Shown: positions 1 through 8,421, numbered from the stretch's first letter. The stretch: DNA of 64,000 nt from Saccharopolyspora montiporae (GCF_015209505.1 NZ_JADEYC010000007.1:1-64000), one strand, 5' to 3'. Notes: generated by a model not told the origin, from the sequence alone. A program made the numbers and translations.

Positions 1-277
1 CGTAAGCAGCTGTCACCAAACCCTGCACCAGGCCCCGACGTCCAGCACCTGATCGAGGTCGTGTACACGCGAGCGAGGCACGACCGCACCATAGTGGAGC
101 AGGTGCTCCACTACAAGAGTCAGGCCCTGCCGACACTCGGCACCGCGATCAACACCGGCAGAACACCGCCGATGCCAAGCGCCGCCGACATCGGCAGCAG
201 GGGAGCGGTCACCCGGAAAACACCACCACGAGCACCGAACCCCGCAACGGACACCTCGCCACCGCCGCGCACACAGG
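1..277. other. Left-edge stretch without a recognisable gene
   Basis: Open frames exist here on both strands, but none gives a protein family I recognise, none has a ribosome binding site, and several overlap one another. The sequence may be decayed coding DNA belonging to the trpS-like remnant that follows. I see no repeat or RNA structure. Confidence 0.4.
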
Positions 278-385
278 AAGACCCTCGCGCAAGACCCGAC
301 CGAACTGCACCGGATCCTGCACGAGGGCAACCAGACCGTCGACGCCATCGCCGAAACGACGCTCGACGAAGTGCGCTCAGCGAGG
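278..385 (+). pseudogene. Possible C-terminal remnant of tryptophanyl-tRNA synthetase
   Basis: This frame reads LAQDPTELHRIL followed by HEGNQTVDAIAETTLDEVR. It resembles the last helices of bacterial TrpRS, where a DPxEL..IL.EG..+A..IA..TL..V pattern precedes the stop. The rest of the enzyme is absent: the same frame has stops just upstream, and no HIGH-like or KMSKS-like motif occurs in the window. The fragment slightly overlaps the end of the convergent ABC ATPase gene. The assignment rests only on a short pattern recalled from the family, so a chance match remains possible. Confidence 0.35.
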
Positions 386-1069
386 CACACCCGCCACCGA
401 CGCGGTCGACAACCTCCCATCCCGCATCGAAGCCACCCCGTCCACCGACTCCAGATACTCCGTATCGTGCGTGACCATCACCGTCGCCACCTGATGATTG
501 CGCGTGATCTCGCCCAACAGCTCCACGATCCGCGCACCGCGATCATGATCCAACGCCGCCGTGGGCTCATCCACCAGCAACACCGACGGACCACCCACCA
601 GCGCCCGCGCGATGTTCACCCGCTGGCGCTCACCACCGGACAACTGGTGCGGACGCCGATGCTGCTTGCCGTCCAACCCCACCGTGGCCAGCAGGTCCGA
701 CGCCTCCGCCCGATACCGCTTCGGCGAACCACCCCGCATATGCCGCATCGCCACCAACTGCTCGATCGCCGTCAACGAACTCACCAGATTCGGCTGCTGG
801 AACACGATCCCGACCTCGTCCAACCGCAACCGCGTCCGCTCCGCCGCCGACAACCCACTGGCATCGACCCCGCCGACCAGCACCGACCCCGAATCCGGAC
901 GCTGCAGCGTCGCCGCCACCGCCAGCAGACTCGACTTGCCCGACCCCGACGGGCCCGCAACCGCCTGAAAGCGACCCGGATCCACCCGCAGCGACACCTC
1001 GTCCAACGCCGTCAACGCCCGATCCCCATCCGGATACGTCAACCGCACATTCCGCAGATCCACACTCAT
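377..1069 (-). CDS. ABC transporter ATP-binding protein (MacB/LolD type)
   Basis: Cytoplasmic ATPase of 230 residues that powers the permease encoded just upstream. It carries all ABC motifs: Walker A GPSGSGKS at residues 39-46, a Q-loop (VFQQPN), signature LSGGERQR, Walker B VLLVDEPTAALD, and the switch histidine in MVTHD. The length and motifs fit the MacB/LolD/FtsE group, which works with FtsX-like permeases in lipoprotein release, peptide export or antibiotic defence. The ATG start overlaps the permease stop as ATGA, so the two are translationally coupled. The frame is open further upstream, but that part is the permease shadow and was excluded. Substrate unknown. Confidence 0.93.
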   Translation of the reverse strand: MSVDLRNVRLTYPDGDRALTALDEVSLRVDPGRFQAVAGPSGSGKSSLLAVAATLQRPDSGSVLVGGVDASGLSAAERTRLRLDEVGIVFQQPNLVSSLTAIEQLVAMRHMRGGSPKRYRAEASDLLATVGLDGKQHRRPHQLSGGERQRVNIARALVGGPSVLLVDEPTAALDHDRGARIVELLGEITRNHQVATVMVTHDTEYLESVDGVASMRDGRLSTASVAGVPR

Positions 1070-2145
1070 CGCACAGCTCCCAACGCCGTCAGCGGGTCCA
1101 CCGCCGTGATGCGCCGCACCGCCAGCACAGCACCCACCAGACCCAGCACGATCATCAAACCGACCGGCAGCACCGTGGTCACCGCCGTCAACTGGAACGG
1201 CACCACCGACTGGGCCAACGCACCCAGCCCGACACCGGCGACACCACCGACACCGGCACCGATCACCAGCACGATCACCGACTGCGCCAACGAATCGCGC
1301 AGCAGATACCCCGTCGAACCACCCAACGCCTTCAAGATCGCGATATCCCCGCTGCGCTGGATCGTCCACACCGTCATGAACGCCCCGATCACCAGCGCCG
1401 AAATCGCGTACAAGAACGCCTGCATCATCAGCAGCGACCCGTTCTCTGACGAATACGCCGCAATCCCGGACAAGCTCTCCGACGTCGTCGCCGACACCGT
1501 GCCCACCTGCCCGTCGACCGCCGCAGGATCGGCACCGTCAGCCAGATCCGCCGCGACCACCGTCGCCACCGGATCACCCGCCTTCGGCGGCGCCACCTGC
1601 GACCACGTGTCCAACGACGTCCACACCACCGGCGTGTGGCTGTAGTACTGCGACTCCACCACCGACGAGATCCGCAGCGGAACCCCGCCCGCCTGCACCT
1701 CGTCACCGACCTGCATCCCGGTCTCGGTGGCCAGCTCCTCACTGATCACCAACGACCCGTCCGACACCGGCTCGGGCGCCAACCCGTCCGAACCGCGCAC
1801 CCCGAACACCGTGGCCGAATCACCACCCGAGGCACCTTCCAACCGGGTCTGCGCGATCCCCAACGGGGCGGCACTGTCCACCCCCGGCGACTGCGCATAC
1901 GCATCGACCTGCGCACCGGTGACCGAACTGTCCTCAAAAGACACCTCGGGTTCTTCCGCGGCACCAGCGGTGCCGAAAGCGACATGACTCGCGGGCAGCT
2001 CATCGATCGCCGACGTCGACTGATGGGCCAACCCAGCGGTCAACCCCGACAACAGCACGATCAACAGCGTGATCAACCCGACGACCGAGCCCATCAACGC
2101 GAAACGCCCTCGGGCGAAGCGAATATCACGGATCGCGAGGAACAC
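1066..2145 (-). CDS. FtsX-like ABC transporter permease
   Basis: Membrane protein of 359 residues. It has one N-terminal membrane segment (about residues 18-40, rich in LLIVLLSGL), a long extracytoplasmic domain (about 45-225), and three C-terminal segments (about 235-260, 280-305 and 325-345). This is the FtsX/MacB_PCD topology. It pairs with the ATPase that follows with a 4-base overlap. The pair lies divergent from a NarL-type sensor/regulator pair, the arrangement of cell-envelope stress modules in which the two-component system controls the transporter. That regulatory link is inference; the transported substrate cannot be read from the sequence. Confidence 0.9.
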   Translation of the reverse strand: MFLAIRDIRFARGRFALMGSVVGLITLLIVLLSGLTAGLAHQSTSAIDELPASHVAFGTAGAAEEPEVSFEDSSVTGAQVDAYAQSPGVDSAAPLGIAQTRLEGASGGDSATVFGVRGSDGLAPEPVSDGSLVISEELATETGMQVGDEVQAGGVPLRISSVVESQYYSHTPVVWTSLDTWSQVAPPKAGDPVATVVAADLADGADPAAVDGQVGTVSATTSESLSGIAAYSSENGSLLMMQAFLYAISALVIGAFMTVWTIQRSGDIAILKALGGSTGYLLRDSLAQSVIVLVIGAGVGGVAGVGLGALAQSVVPFQLTAVTTVLPVGLMIVLGLVGAVLAVRRITAVDPLTALGAVR

Positions 2146-2157
2146 TGGAGTTCAACT

Positions 2158-2272
2158 TTCGTTCGGTGTCCAATTCCGCCATCCACACTGGCCGAACACG
2201 CCCGCCCCGCCATCGCAGGACAGGTTGATCCGCACCGACCCACCCGGTGCACACCCGGCTCAACCGAACGAA
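2158..2272. promoter_or_regulatory. Divergent promoter region with a 10-bp inverted repeat
   Basis: TTCGTTCGGT at 2158-2167 is exactly the reverse complement of ACCGAACGAA at 2263-2272. The two copies lie in the 169-bp gap between the ABC permease start (2145, minus) and the sensor kinase start (2315, plus), one close to each gene. This would suit paired binding sites for the adjacent NarL-type regulator. No regulator footprint is known to me for this motif. Confidence 0.4.
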
Positions 2273-2314
2273 CGATGCGCGCCCGACACCCCGCCCGGCA
2301 CGCTGAACACACCT

Positions 2315-3547
2315 ATGCTGTCCCCAGTGCCGCACACCCCCACCACCAGCAACGACGACCGGCCCACCGCAGGCGTCATCCTGCGCCTGCTGCGCATCGC
2401 ACTGCACACCGGCTTCGTCCTGCTGCTGGCCATCGCCACCACCCGCGTGTTCCTCACCCACTCCGCGGGCCCCGCCAGCCTGCTGGCCCTGACCGGATCA
2501 GCCCTGCTCGCCGCCGCCTACCTCACCGGCGCCACCACCGGCCGCACCCAGCACAACCGCACCGCCGCCATGACCTGGCTGGCCATCGTCACCGCCCTGT
2601 GGGCCGCCCTGCTGGTCACCAGCCCCGACTACTCCTGGGTCGCCTTCCCACTGTTCTTCCTGCACCTGCACCTGCTGCGCGGCTGGCACGCCATCACCGC
2701 CGTGGCCGCCATCACCGGCCTGGTCATCACCACCCAAACCCTGCACACCGGCTTCGCCACCGGCACCACCATCGGCCCGCTCATCGGCGCCGCCTCCGCG
2801 ATCGTCATCGCCCGCGGCTACCAAGCCATCTACCACGAAAGCCGCCGCCGCCAAGAACTCATCGACGACCTCACCCGCACCCGCAGCGAACTCGCCACCA
2901 CCCAGCACCAAGCAGGCGTGGCCGCCGAACGCGAACGCCTCGCCCGCGAAATCCACGACACCCTCGCCCAAGGCCTCTCCAGCATCATCCTGCTGCTGCG
3001 CGCCGCCGACACCGCACTACCCCCCGACGCCGACAAAGCCCGCTCCCGCATCACCGAAGCCGAACGCACCGCCACCGACAACCTCTCCGAAGCCCGCCGC
3101 TTCGTCCGCGACCTGCGCCCACCCTCACTCACCGAGAACTCCCTGCCCCAAGCCCTCGAACGCCTCTGCCGGCACACCGAACACGACACCGGCATCCACT
3201 GCCACCTGCGCATCGACGAAGGCACCACCGCACTACCGGCCACCTACGAGATCGCCCTGCTGCGCGCCGCCCAAGCCACCCTCAGCAACGTCACCCGCCA
3301 CGCCCGAGCCACCACCGCCGTGATCACCCTCGGCCTGCTCGACACCGAAGTCACCCTCGACATCTACGACGACGGCACCGGCTTCGACCCCGACACCACC
3401 CGCCCTCGCGACGACGGCAGCGGCTACGGCCTCCTGGCCCTGCACGAACGCATCACCGCACTCGGCGGCCGCATGACCATCGAATCCACCCCCGGACACG
3501 GCACCGCCGTGGCCATCGGACTCCCACTGACCGGCCAGGACACCTGA
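2315..3547 (+). CDS. Two-component sensor histidine kinase, HisKA_3 type
   Basis: A 410-residue membrane sensor. The N-terminal half (about 20-170) is strongly hydrophobic with five to six predicted membrane helices. A short coiled segment (175-205) leads to the HisKA_3 dimerisation helix AREIHDTLAQG, with phosphoacceptor His214. The C-terminal HATPase_c domain shows an N-box-like NVTRHARA and glycine-rich DDGTGFD and GYGLLALHERI. The ATG at 2315 was chosen because an upstream extension is low-complexity and has no hydrophobic start. Its stop overlaps the regulator start by one base, so kinase and regulator are coupled. Resembles the LiaS/DesK-like family of envelope sensors; the signal is unknown. 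Confidence 0.93.
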   Translation: MLSPVPHTPTTSNDDRPTAGVILRLLRIALHTGFVLLLAIATTRVFLTHSAGPASLLALTGSALLAAAYLTGATTGRTQHNRTAAMTWLAIVTALWAALLVTSPDYSWVAFPLFFLHLHLLRGWHAITAVAAITGLVITTQTLHTGFATGTTIGPLIGAASAIVIARGYQAIYHESRRRQELIDDLTRTRSELATTQHQAGVAAERERLAREIHDTLAQGLSSIILLLRAADTALPPDADKARSRITEAERTATDNLSEARRFVRDLRPPSLTENSLPQALERLCRHTEHDTGIHCHLRIDEGTTALPATYEIALLRAAQATLSNVTRHARATTAVITLGLLDTEVTLDIYDDGTGFDPDTTRPRDDGSGYGLLALHERITALGGRMTIESTPGHGTAVAIGLPLTGQDT

Positions 3548-4173
3548 TGACCCTGCGCATCCTGCTCGTCGACGACCACCCCGTCGTCCGCCACGGCCTG
3601 CGCGCCATGTTCGACGACCGCGACGACATGACCGTCACCGCCGAAGCCACCGACGGCCAAGCAGCCATCGACACCCTCACCACCACCGACATCGACATCG
3701 TCCTCATGGACCTGCAAATGCCCACCGGCATGGACGGCGTCACCGCCACCCGCACCATCACCAGCACCGGCGGCCCACCCGTGCTCGTGCTCACCACCTA
3801 CGACAGCGACGCCGACATCCTCGCCGCCGTCGAAGCCGGCGCCACCGGCTACATGCTCAAAGACACCCCACCCGACGAACTCGCCGAAGCCGTCCAACGC
3901 GCCGCCGCCGGCCAGACCGCCCTCGCACCCCACGTCGCCGCACGCCTGCTCGGACACCTGCGCGAACCCCGCCCTGCACTGAGCCCCCGCGAAGTCGAAA
4001 TCCTCAAACTCCTCGCCCAGGGCCTGTCCAACCGCGCCCTGTCCAAACAGCTCTACATCAGCGAAGCCACCGTGAAGACCCACCTGGTGCACATCTACGA
4101 CAAGCTCGGCGTCGACAACCGCACCGCCGCCATCACCACCGCCCTCGACCGCGGCATCATCCGCCCCCGCTGA
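3547..4173 (+). CDS. Response regulator, NarL/FixJ family
   Basis: A 208-residue DNA-binding regulator. The receiver domain has acidic pair Asp9-Asp10, phosphoacceptor Asp55 in VLMDLQMP, and the conserved lysine in GYMLKD. The C-terminal LuxR-type helix-turn-helix begins LSPREVEILKLLAQG and includes EATVKTHLVHIYDKLG. The start codon overlaps the kinase stop (TGATG), so phosphotransfer partners are made together. Probable targets are the divergent ABC transporter and its own operon, through the inverted repeat at 2158-2272; that is inference. Confidence 0.95.
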   Translation: MTLRILLVDDHPVVRHGLRAMFDDRDDMTVTAEATDGQAAIDTLTTTDIDIVLMDLQMPTGMDGVTATRTITSTGGPPVLVLTTYDSDADILAAVEAGATGYMLKDTPPDELAEAVQRAAAGQTALAPHVAARLLGHLREPRPALSPREVEILKLLAQGLSNRALSKQLYISEATVKTHLVHIYDKLGVDNRTAAITTALDRGIIRPR

Positions 4174-4218
4174 CCGACGAGGCACCGCCACACCAGGGGA
4201 GCGGCCCCACGAGCGCAC

Positions 4219-4797
4219 TCACCCCTGCAGCAACGCCCGCCCGACCGCCGACAACCGCACCCCACCCGGCACCGGCTCCACCAACCCCAACTGCCGCAAC
4301 CGCCACACGTCCGACTTGCACCGCGCCACCGGACGCCCCCACTCGGCAGCCACCTCCGCCACCCGCACACCGGGACGACGCCCCACCAACTCCAACACCC
4401 ACCACGTCCAGCCACCCCGCGCCGCCGACACGTCCAACCGCGCCAACTCCCGCACCAACCGGTCCCGCTCACCGGACGACAACACCACCGGCCGATCCCG
4501 CTCGGACTCCTCCCGCCCAGCAGGCCCCAGATACCGCAACCCGACCCGGAACACCGACCCCGACCCACGCTCCGCCAGCATCGACCGCAACCCGGCCGCC
4601 GAGGAAAACCCCGCCAACCGCGCCTCCGGCTCATCGATCGACGCCAACCCGACCCGCCGCACCGACTCCACACCGACCAGCCCCACCGGCGTCACCAACC
4701 GCGAACCCGGCTCCAACAGCGGCTCACCCCACCGGAAGAACACCACACCGATCTCACCGGACCGCACCCCACGCAGCACCCGAGCACTCAGCAGCAC
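4219..4797 (-). CDS. ASCH/PUA-like domain protein with C-terminal winged-helix-like segment
   Basis: 192 residues. The first ~90 residues (VFFRWGEPLLEPGSRLVTPVG...) look like the ASCH fold, a PUA-related RNA- or nucleotide-binding beta-barrel common in actinobacteria. The second half (about 105-190) has helix-turn-helix-like character (RPGVRVAEVAAEWGRPVARCKSDVWRLRQLGLV) and could bind nucleic acid. No catalytic motif is visible. It is convergent with the regulator gene and divergent from the next enzyme. Function unknown; RNA binding is inference from the fold family. Confidence 0.7.
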   Translation of the reverse strand: MLLSARVLRGVRSGEIGVVFFRWGEPLLEPGSRLVTPVGLVGVESVRRVGLASIDEPEARLAGFSSAAGLRSMLAERGSGSVFRVGLRYLGPAGREESERDRPVVLSSGERDRLVRELARLDVSAARGGWTWWVLELVGRRPGVRVAEVAAEWGRPVARCKSDVWRLRQLGLVEPVPGGVRLSAVGRALLQG

Positions 4798-4861
4798 ACC
4801 ACCACGCTACGACCCGCCGCACCGACTACCACCGCACCCGACATCGCGCGACAATCCAGCC

Positions 4862-5584
4862 ATGCTCCAGGCATGCCTCAACGGCGCCCGCACACCCCGC
4901 GAACACCACCACCTGCCCACCAGCCCGGCAGACCTGGCAGCAGCCGCCGCCGACGCCGTCGCCGCAGGCGCCACCGACCTGCACCTGCACCCGAAAACCC
5001 CCGACGGCGCCGACAGCCTCGAACCCCACCTCGTGGCCGCCACCCTGCGCGCCGTCCGCGCCGCCGCACCCACCACCCCGATCGGCATCACCACCGGCGC
5101 CTGGACCACCCCCGACCCGCACACCCTGCTGCGCAGCATCCGCGCCTGGACCGTCCTGCCCGACCACGCCTCGGTCAACTGGCACGAACCCGCCGCCGAC
5201 GACATCGCCACCGCCCTGCACCGACGCGGCATCGGCATCGAAGCCGGCATCCACTCCGGCACCGGCGCCGAAACCCGCCTGCGCACCTCACCACTGCGCC
5301 ACCACCTGCTGCGCGTGCTCGCCGAAGTCAACGACCCCACCACCCGCGCAGCCACCACCGCAGCCGGACTGCTCGACCGCCTGCACCCGGCACCGGCGCC
5401 CGTCCTGCTGCACGGCACCGCCGCAGGCGCCTGGCACGTCCTCGACCTGGCCGTCGACCGCGGACTCGACACCCGCATCGGCCTCGAAGACACCCTGCTG
5501 CTGCCGGACGGAACCATCGCCACCGACAACGCCGAACTCATCCGCACCGCCGCGCGTCGACTCGATCGATCGGAGCTTCCATGA
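4862..5584 (+). CDS. Beta-keto acid cleavage enzyme (BKACE/DUF849 family)
   Basis: 240 residues. BKACE enzymes are zinc-dependent and condense a beta-keto acid with acetyl-CoA, giving acetoacetate and a new CoA ester (Kce of lysine fermentation is the founder). Visible family features are the zinc-binding HLH of DLHLHPKTPDG (His41, His43), Glu127 in GIEAGIHSG, and the RIGLED segment (Arg205, Glu209) near the active site. At 240 residues it is shorter than the usual 270-310. The gene ends in ATGA overlapping a hotdog thioesterase, suggesting that the two act on the same CoA ester. The natural keto acid cannot be told from the sequence. Confidence 0.85.
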   Translation: MLQACLNGARTPREHHHLPTSPADLAAAAADAVAAGATDLHLHPKTPDGADSLEPHLVAATLRAVRAAAPTTPIGITTGAWTTPDPHTLLRSIRAWTVLPDHASVNWHEPAADDIATALHRRGIGIEAGIHSGTGAETRLRTSPLRHHLLRVLAEVNDPTTRAATTAAGLLDRLHPAPAPVLLHGTAAGAWHVLDLAVDRGLDTRIGLEDTLLLPDGTIATDNAELIRTAARRLDRSELP

Positions 5585-5976
5585 CCGACCTGCAACGGCT
5601 CGTCGACCTGATGCCGCTGGCCTCGGAGCTCGACGTGCGGTTGGACGCCGCCGACCCCGACGAGGTCCGCGGCCACCTCGCCTGGGCACCCCGGCACACC
5701 ACCGCAGGCGGCATCCTGCACGGTGGCGCCGTGATGGCCCTCGCCGACAGCGTCGGCGCGATCTGCGCCCACCTCAACCTGCCCGAAGGGGCCGGCACTG
5801 CCACCATCGAATCCAAGACCAACTTCTTCAGCGCTCTGCGCGAAGGCCACCTGCACGCCATCAGCCGCCCGCTGCACGTCGGCACGACCGTCATCACCGT
5901 GCAGACCGAGCTGCTCGACGACACCGCCCGCCGCATCGCGCACACCACCCAGACCCAAGCGGTGCTGCCCCGCTGA
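5581..5976 (+). CDS. PaaI-type hotdog-fold thioesterase
   Basis: 131 residues, the normal length for a single hotdog domain. The family motif HTTAGGILHGGAVMALADSVG (about 39-59) contains the HGG stretch that positions the acyl-CoA thioester and the downstream acidic residue used in hydrolysis. PaaI/YbgC-type enzymes hydrolyse aryl- or acyl-CoA in the cytoplasm. The start overlaps the beta-keto acid cleavage enzyme stop by four bases, so the thioesterase probably releases the CoA product or clears dead-end esters of that reaction. Confidence 0.9.
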   Translation: MTDLQRLVDLMPLASELDVRLDAADPDEVRGHLAWAPRHTTAGGILHGGAVMALADSVGAICAHLNLPEGAGTATIESKTNFFSALREGHLHAISRPLHVGTTVITVQTELLDDTARRIAHTTQTQAVLPR

Positions 5977-6181
5977 CCCGGCGCACAGGGGAGGGGAGCG
6001 CACCACCGGGGGGACCTGCGGCGAGAACCCGTCCACACGGCGTGTCCTCGTTGTGGCACACCCGACACTGCCAGTACTGAGGACACCAACCCGGCTACCT
6101 TCGACGGTGCCGGGTGTGCGCACCCGCGGTCGTGCAACGCCGCCGACCGGCGCAGCACCACGGCAACCGAAAGGCGTTCCC

Positions 6182-7003
6182 ATGACCGTATCCAGCGAAT
6201 CCGCGATCATCACACGCCTGCGCGCCGCCGGCTGCGTCTTCGCCGAGGACGAGGCCCGACTGCTGCTGTCCGAAGCGCCCACCCACGACGAACTCGCCGA
6301 CATGGTCCAACGCCGCACCAGCGGACTGCCGCTGGAGCAGGTGCTGGGCTGGGCGCAGTTCTGCGGCCTGCGGATCCGGCTCGCGCCCGGGGTGTTCGTC
6401 CCGCGGCGCCGCACCCAGTTCCTCGTGCGCCAAGCCGCCGCGCTGGTGCGCCCGGGGCCGGTCGTGGTCGACCTGTGCTGCGGATCGGGGGCCGTGGGGG
6501 CGGCGCTGTCCGCCTCGCTGCGCGACATCGTGCTGCACGCCGCCGATCTGGACCCGGTCGCCGTGGCGTGCGCGCGCGGCAACCTGCCCGCCGGGGCCGA
6601 GGTGCACCGGGGTGATCTGTACCAGGCGCTGCCGCACCGCCTGCGCGGCACGATCGGCCTGCTGACCGTCAACGCCCCGTACGTGCCCAGCGACGACATC
6701 GCGATGCTGCCCCCGGAGGCCCGCGCCCACGAGCCGCGGACCGCGTTGGACGGTGGCGCCGACGGCTTGGACGTGCTGCGTGAAGTCGGGGTGCAGGCGG
6801 TGCGCTGGCTGGCCCCGGGTGGTCACGTGATCGTGGAGGCAGGGGAGCAGCAGGCGCTGCAGCTGGCGGAAGTGTTCGCCCGCAGCGGGCTGATCCCGCG
6901 CACGGCCAGTTCGGCCGATCTCAACGCGACGGTGGTCATCGGCACGCGGCCGGCTGCCGGGGCACCGGAGCATCCGGCGCCGCGGGGTATCGAGTTGAAC
7001 TGA
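6182..7003 (+). CDS. PrmC/HemK-like putative protein N5-glutamine methyltransferase
   Basis: 273 residues with a small N-terminal helical domain and a Rossmann SAM-binding domain (motif I VVDLCCGSGAVGAAL, motif II HAADLDPVAVACARGN). The substrate-binding motif reads NAPYVP where true PrmC has NPPY. This variant is typical of a separate actinobacterial PrmC-related family with unknown substrate, so it is probably not the release-factor methyltransferase. The ATG at 6182 follows a purine-rich AACCGAAAGG-like stretch; the open frame upstream looks noncoding. It stands alone between the BKACE/thioesterase pair and a long gene-free region. Confidence 0.85.
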   Translation: MTVSSESAIITRLRAAGCVFAEDEARLLLSEAPTHDELADMVQRRTSGLPLEQVLGWAQFCGLRIRLAPGVFVPRRRTQFLVRQAAALVRPGPVVVDLCCGSGAVGAALSASLRDIVLHAADLDPVAVACARGNLPAGAEVHRGDLYQALPHRLRGTIGLLTVNAPYVPSDDIAMLPPEARAHEPRTALDGGADGLDVLREVGVQAVRWLAPGGHVIVEAGEQQALQLAEVFARSGLIPRTASSADLNATVVIGTRPAAGAPEHPAPRGIELN

Positions 7004-7325
7004 CCGCACGGCGCTCCGAGTGGGCAAGCGGGGAGCGGCTTCTCCTCCTTTACTTAACATAATGTATCTTATCGGCACTGTGTCGACCTGGAGGTCATCG
7101 GCCGGAGAGGGGTCTCGGCGGCCGTTTCGCGGTCCGCAGTTCGCGCAGCGGCCAGGGGCGCCGTCGGGCTCAGCGGTCCTTCGGTTCGGGCGCGCGGGGT
7201 CGTTGGTCGCCTCGAAGGTGCCGTGGCTTCCGCGGACGGCTCGCTCGGTCACCGGCTGCGTCGAGGACGCTCGCCCGACCCCGACTTACCGCGATCATCC
7301 CGAGCGGGCTCGCCACGCGGATTTG

Positions 7326-7338
7326 CGTCACTGTGACG
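7326..7338. promoter_or_regulatory. Palindrome CGTCAC-T-GTGACG
   Basis: Perfect 6-bp arms around a single T, followed by the AT-rich stretch GAATATATCC. It has the size and symmetry of a dimeric regulator site. No adjacent regulator gene is visible. Confidence 0.35.
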
Positions 7339-7570
7339 AATATATCCCTGCTGAACGGGTCGAACGACGTCCAGGGTGCGCGGGCATCCGCGGCGGATCG
7401 ACGGCGGGCGCGCATCGCTGCCGGAGTCCCGGCGCACCGGCCGGCAGCCCGGAGCAGGCTGTGTCCGCGCGGCGGTGCACCCGCGCGGTGAACGACTCCG
7501 GCGGGCGCCACCGATTCCGGTGTCGGGCACCGGGATCCCCCGCCGAACGAGGCACCGGAACCTCTCTCCA

Positions 7571-7600
7571 ATTGATGGATAATCAACGTTATCCATCAAT
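7571..7600. promoter_or_regulatory. Large AT-rich operator-like palindrome
   Basis: ATTGATGGATAA at 7571-7582 and its exact reverse complement TTATCCATCAAT at 7589-7600 flank a 6-base spacer TCAACG. A 12-bp perfect arm made largely of A/T is very unlikely by chance in this GC-rich context. It is best read as an operator for a dimeric repressor, 260 bp upstream of the DHFR-like gene. The regulator is not in the window as far as I can tell. Confidence 0.6.
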
Positions 7601-7860
7601 GTCGCGGTTCCGGCTGCGGAGACCGCGAGGCCGGTCGAGCCGTTCCGCCCGCATCCGTTCTTCTGTATTCGGCCCGCCGGCGCAGCACTCTCCCACTCCC
7701 GCAGCGCCACCCGACTCCTCGACGCTCCCCCGTGCTTCCCCCGAGCCCCTACCCTCCCCCGTTCGGGTGCACTACCGGGTCGTCGCTCGGTGTCCCGATG
7801 ACGCCACCGCCCCGCGCTGGTCTGGTCCGCACACAGGCACCCACGACATCGGAGGCGACC

Positions 7861-8421
7861 GTGCGCACGCTCGCGATCACTCAGAACATCACCCTGGACG
7901 GCTCCATCGAGATGCTCGACGACTGGTTCGATCCCCAGGGCGGCAACGACGTTCAGTCGGCGGACCTGCTCGCCGAGCTGCACCGGCAGGACGAGTCCGC
8001 GGACGGGCTGCTGCTGGGCCGCCGGACGTTCGAGGACTTCCGCGGATACTGGCCGCAGCTACACGACGACCCCACCGGCATCAGTGCCTACCTCGACCAG
8101 GTCGCCAAATACGTGGTGTCGACGACGATGACCGACCCGGCCTGGAGCAACACCGAAGTGCTCGCCGGGGACCCGGTGCGCGAGGTGGCCGCGCTCAAAC
8201 AGCGCGCCGGCGCGGACATCGTGTGCACCGGCAGCATCCAGCTGTGCCACGCGCTGATCGAGGCGCGTCTCGTCGACGAGTACCGGCTGTTCACCTTCCC
8301 CGTGGTGCAAGGGCGCGGGCGTCGCCTGTTCCCGGAGCGCCTGCAGATACCGACGCTGCGGATGCAGGAAGCGAAGTCGTTCCGCGGCGGCGTCGTGTTC
8401 ACGCGCTACACGGCCAGCTAG
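7861..8421 (+). CDS. Dihydrofolate reductase-like (RibD C-terminal) protein
   Basis: 186 residues. It begins MRTLAITQNITLDG and carries LLLGRRTFEDFRGYWP and GADIVCTGSIQLCHALIEARLVDEYRL, the pattern of the RibD_C/DHFR-fold family that binds NADPH. Most actinobacterial members are uncharacterised reductases, not essential folate enzymes; a lone chromosomal copy outside folate or riboflavin operons fits that. The GTG at 7861 begins the conserved domain; upstream in-frame sequence is not family-like. Immediately upstream is the operator-rich interval, so expression may be controlled from there. Confidence 0.85.
   Translation: MRTLAITQNITLDGSIEMLDDWFDPQGGNDVQSADLLAELHRQDESADGLLLGRRTFEDFRGYWPQLHDDPTGISAYLDQVAKYVVSTTMTDPAWSNTEVLAGDPVREVAALKQRAGADIVCTGSIQLCHALIEARLVDEYRLFTFPVVQGRGRRLFPERLQIPTLRMQEAKSFRGGVVFTRYTAS

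Larger units (their letters stand above)
7004..7860. other. 857-bp interval without a supportable gene, rich in palindromes
   Basis: Open frames cross this stretch on both strands, but none gives a recognisable protein or has a ribosome binding site. It contains AT-rich islands unusual for this genome: around 7050-7075 (TTACTTAACATAATGTATC), a perfect palindrome at 7326-7338, and a large one at 7571-7600. The next gene starts at 7861, so the right half may be its leader. It could also be the scar of a lost regulator or transporter gene whose operators survive. Confidence 0.5.

Noticed and set aside
377..1369. Longer ABC ATPase frame starting at 1369
   Set aside because: The extra 100 residues overlap the permease gene and are Arg/Gly-rich shadow; the ATGA-coupled start at 1069 fits the domain.
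2069..2314. Upstream extension of the sensor kinase
   Set aside because: Overlaps the permease start, is not hydrophobic, and lacks family resemblance; the ATG at 2315 is preferred.
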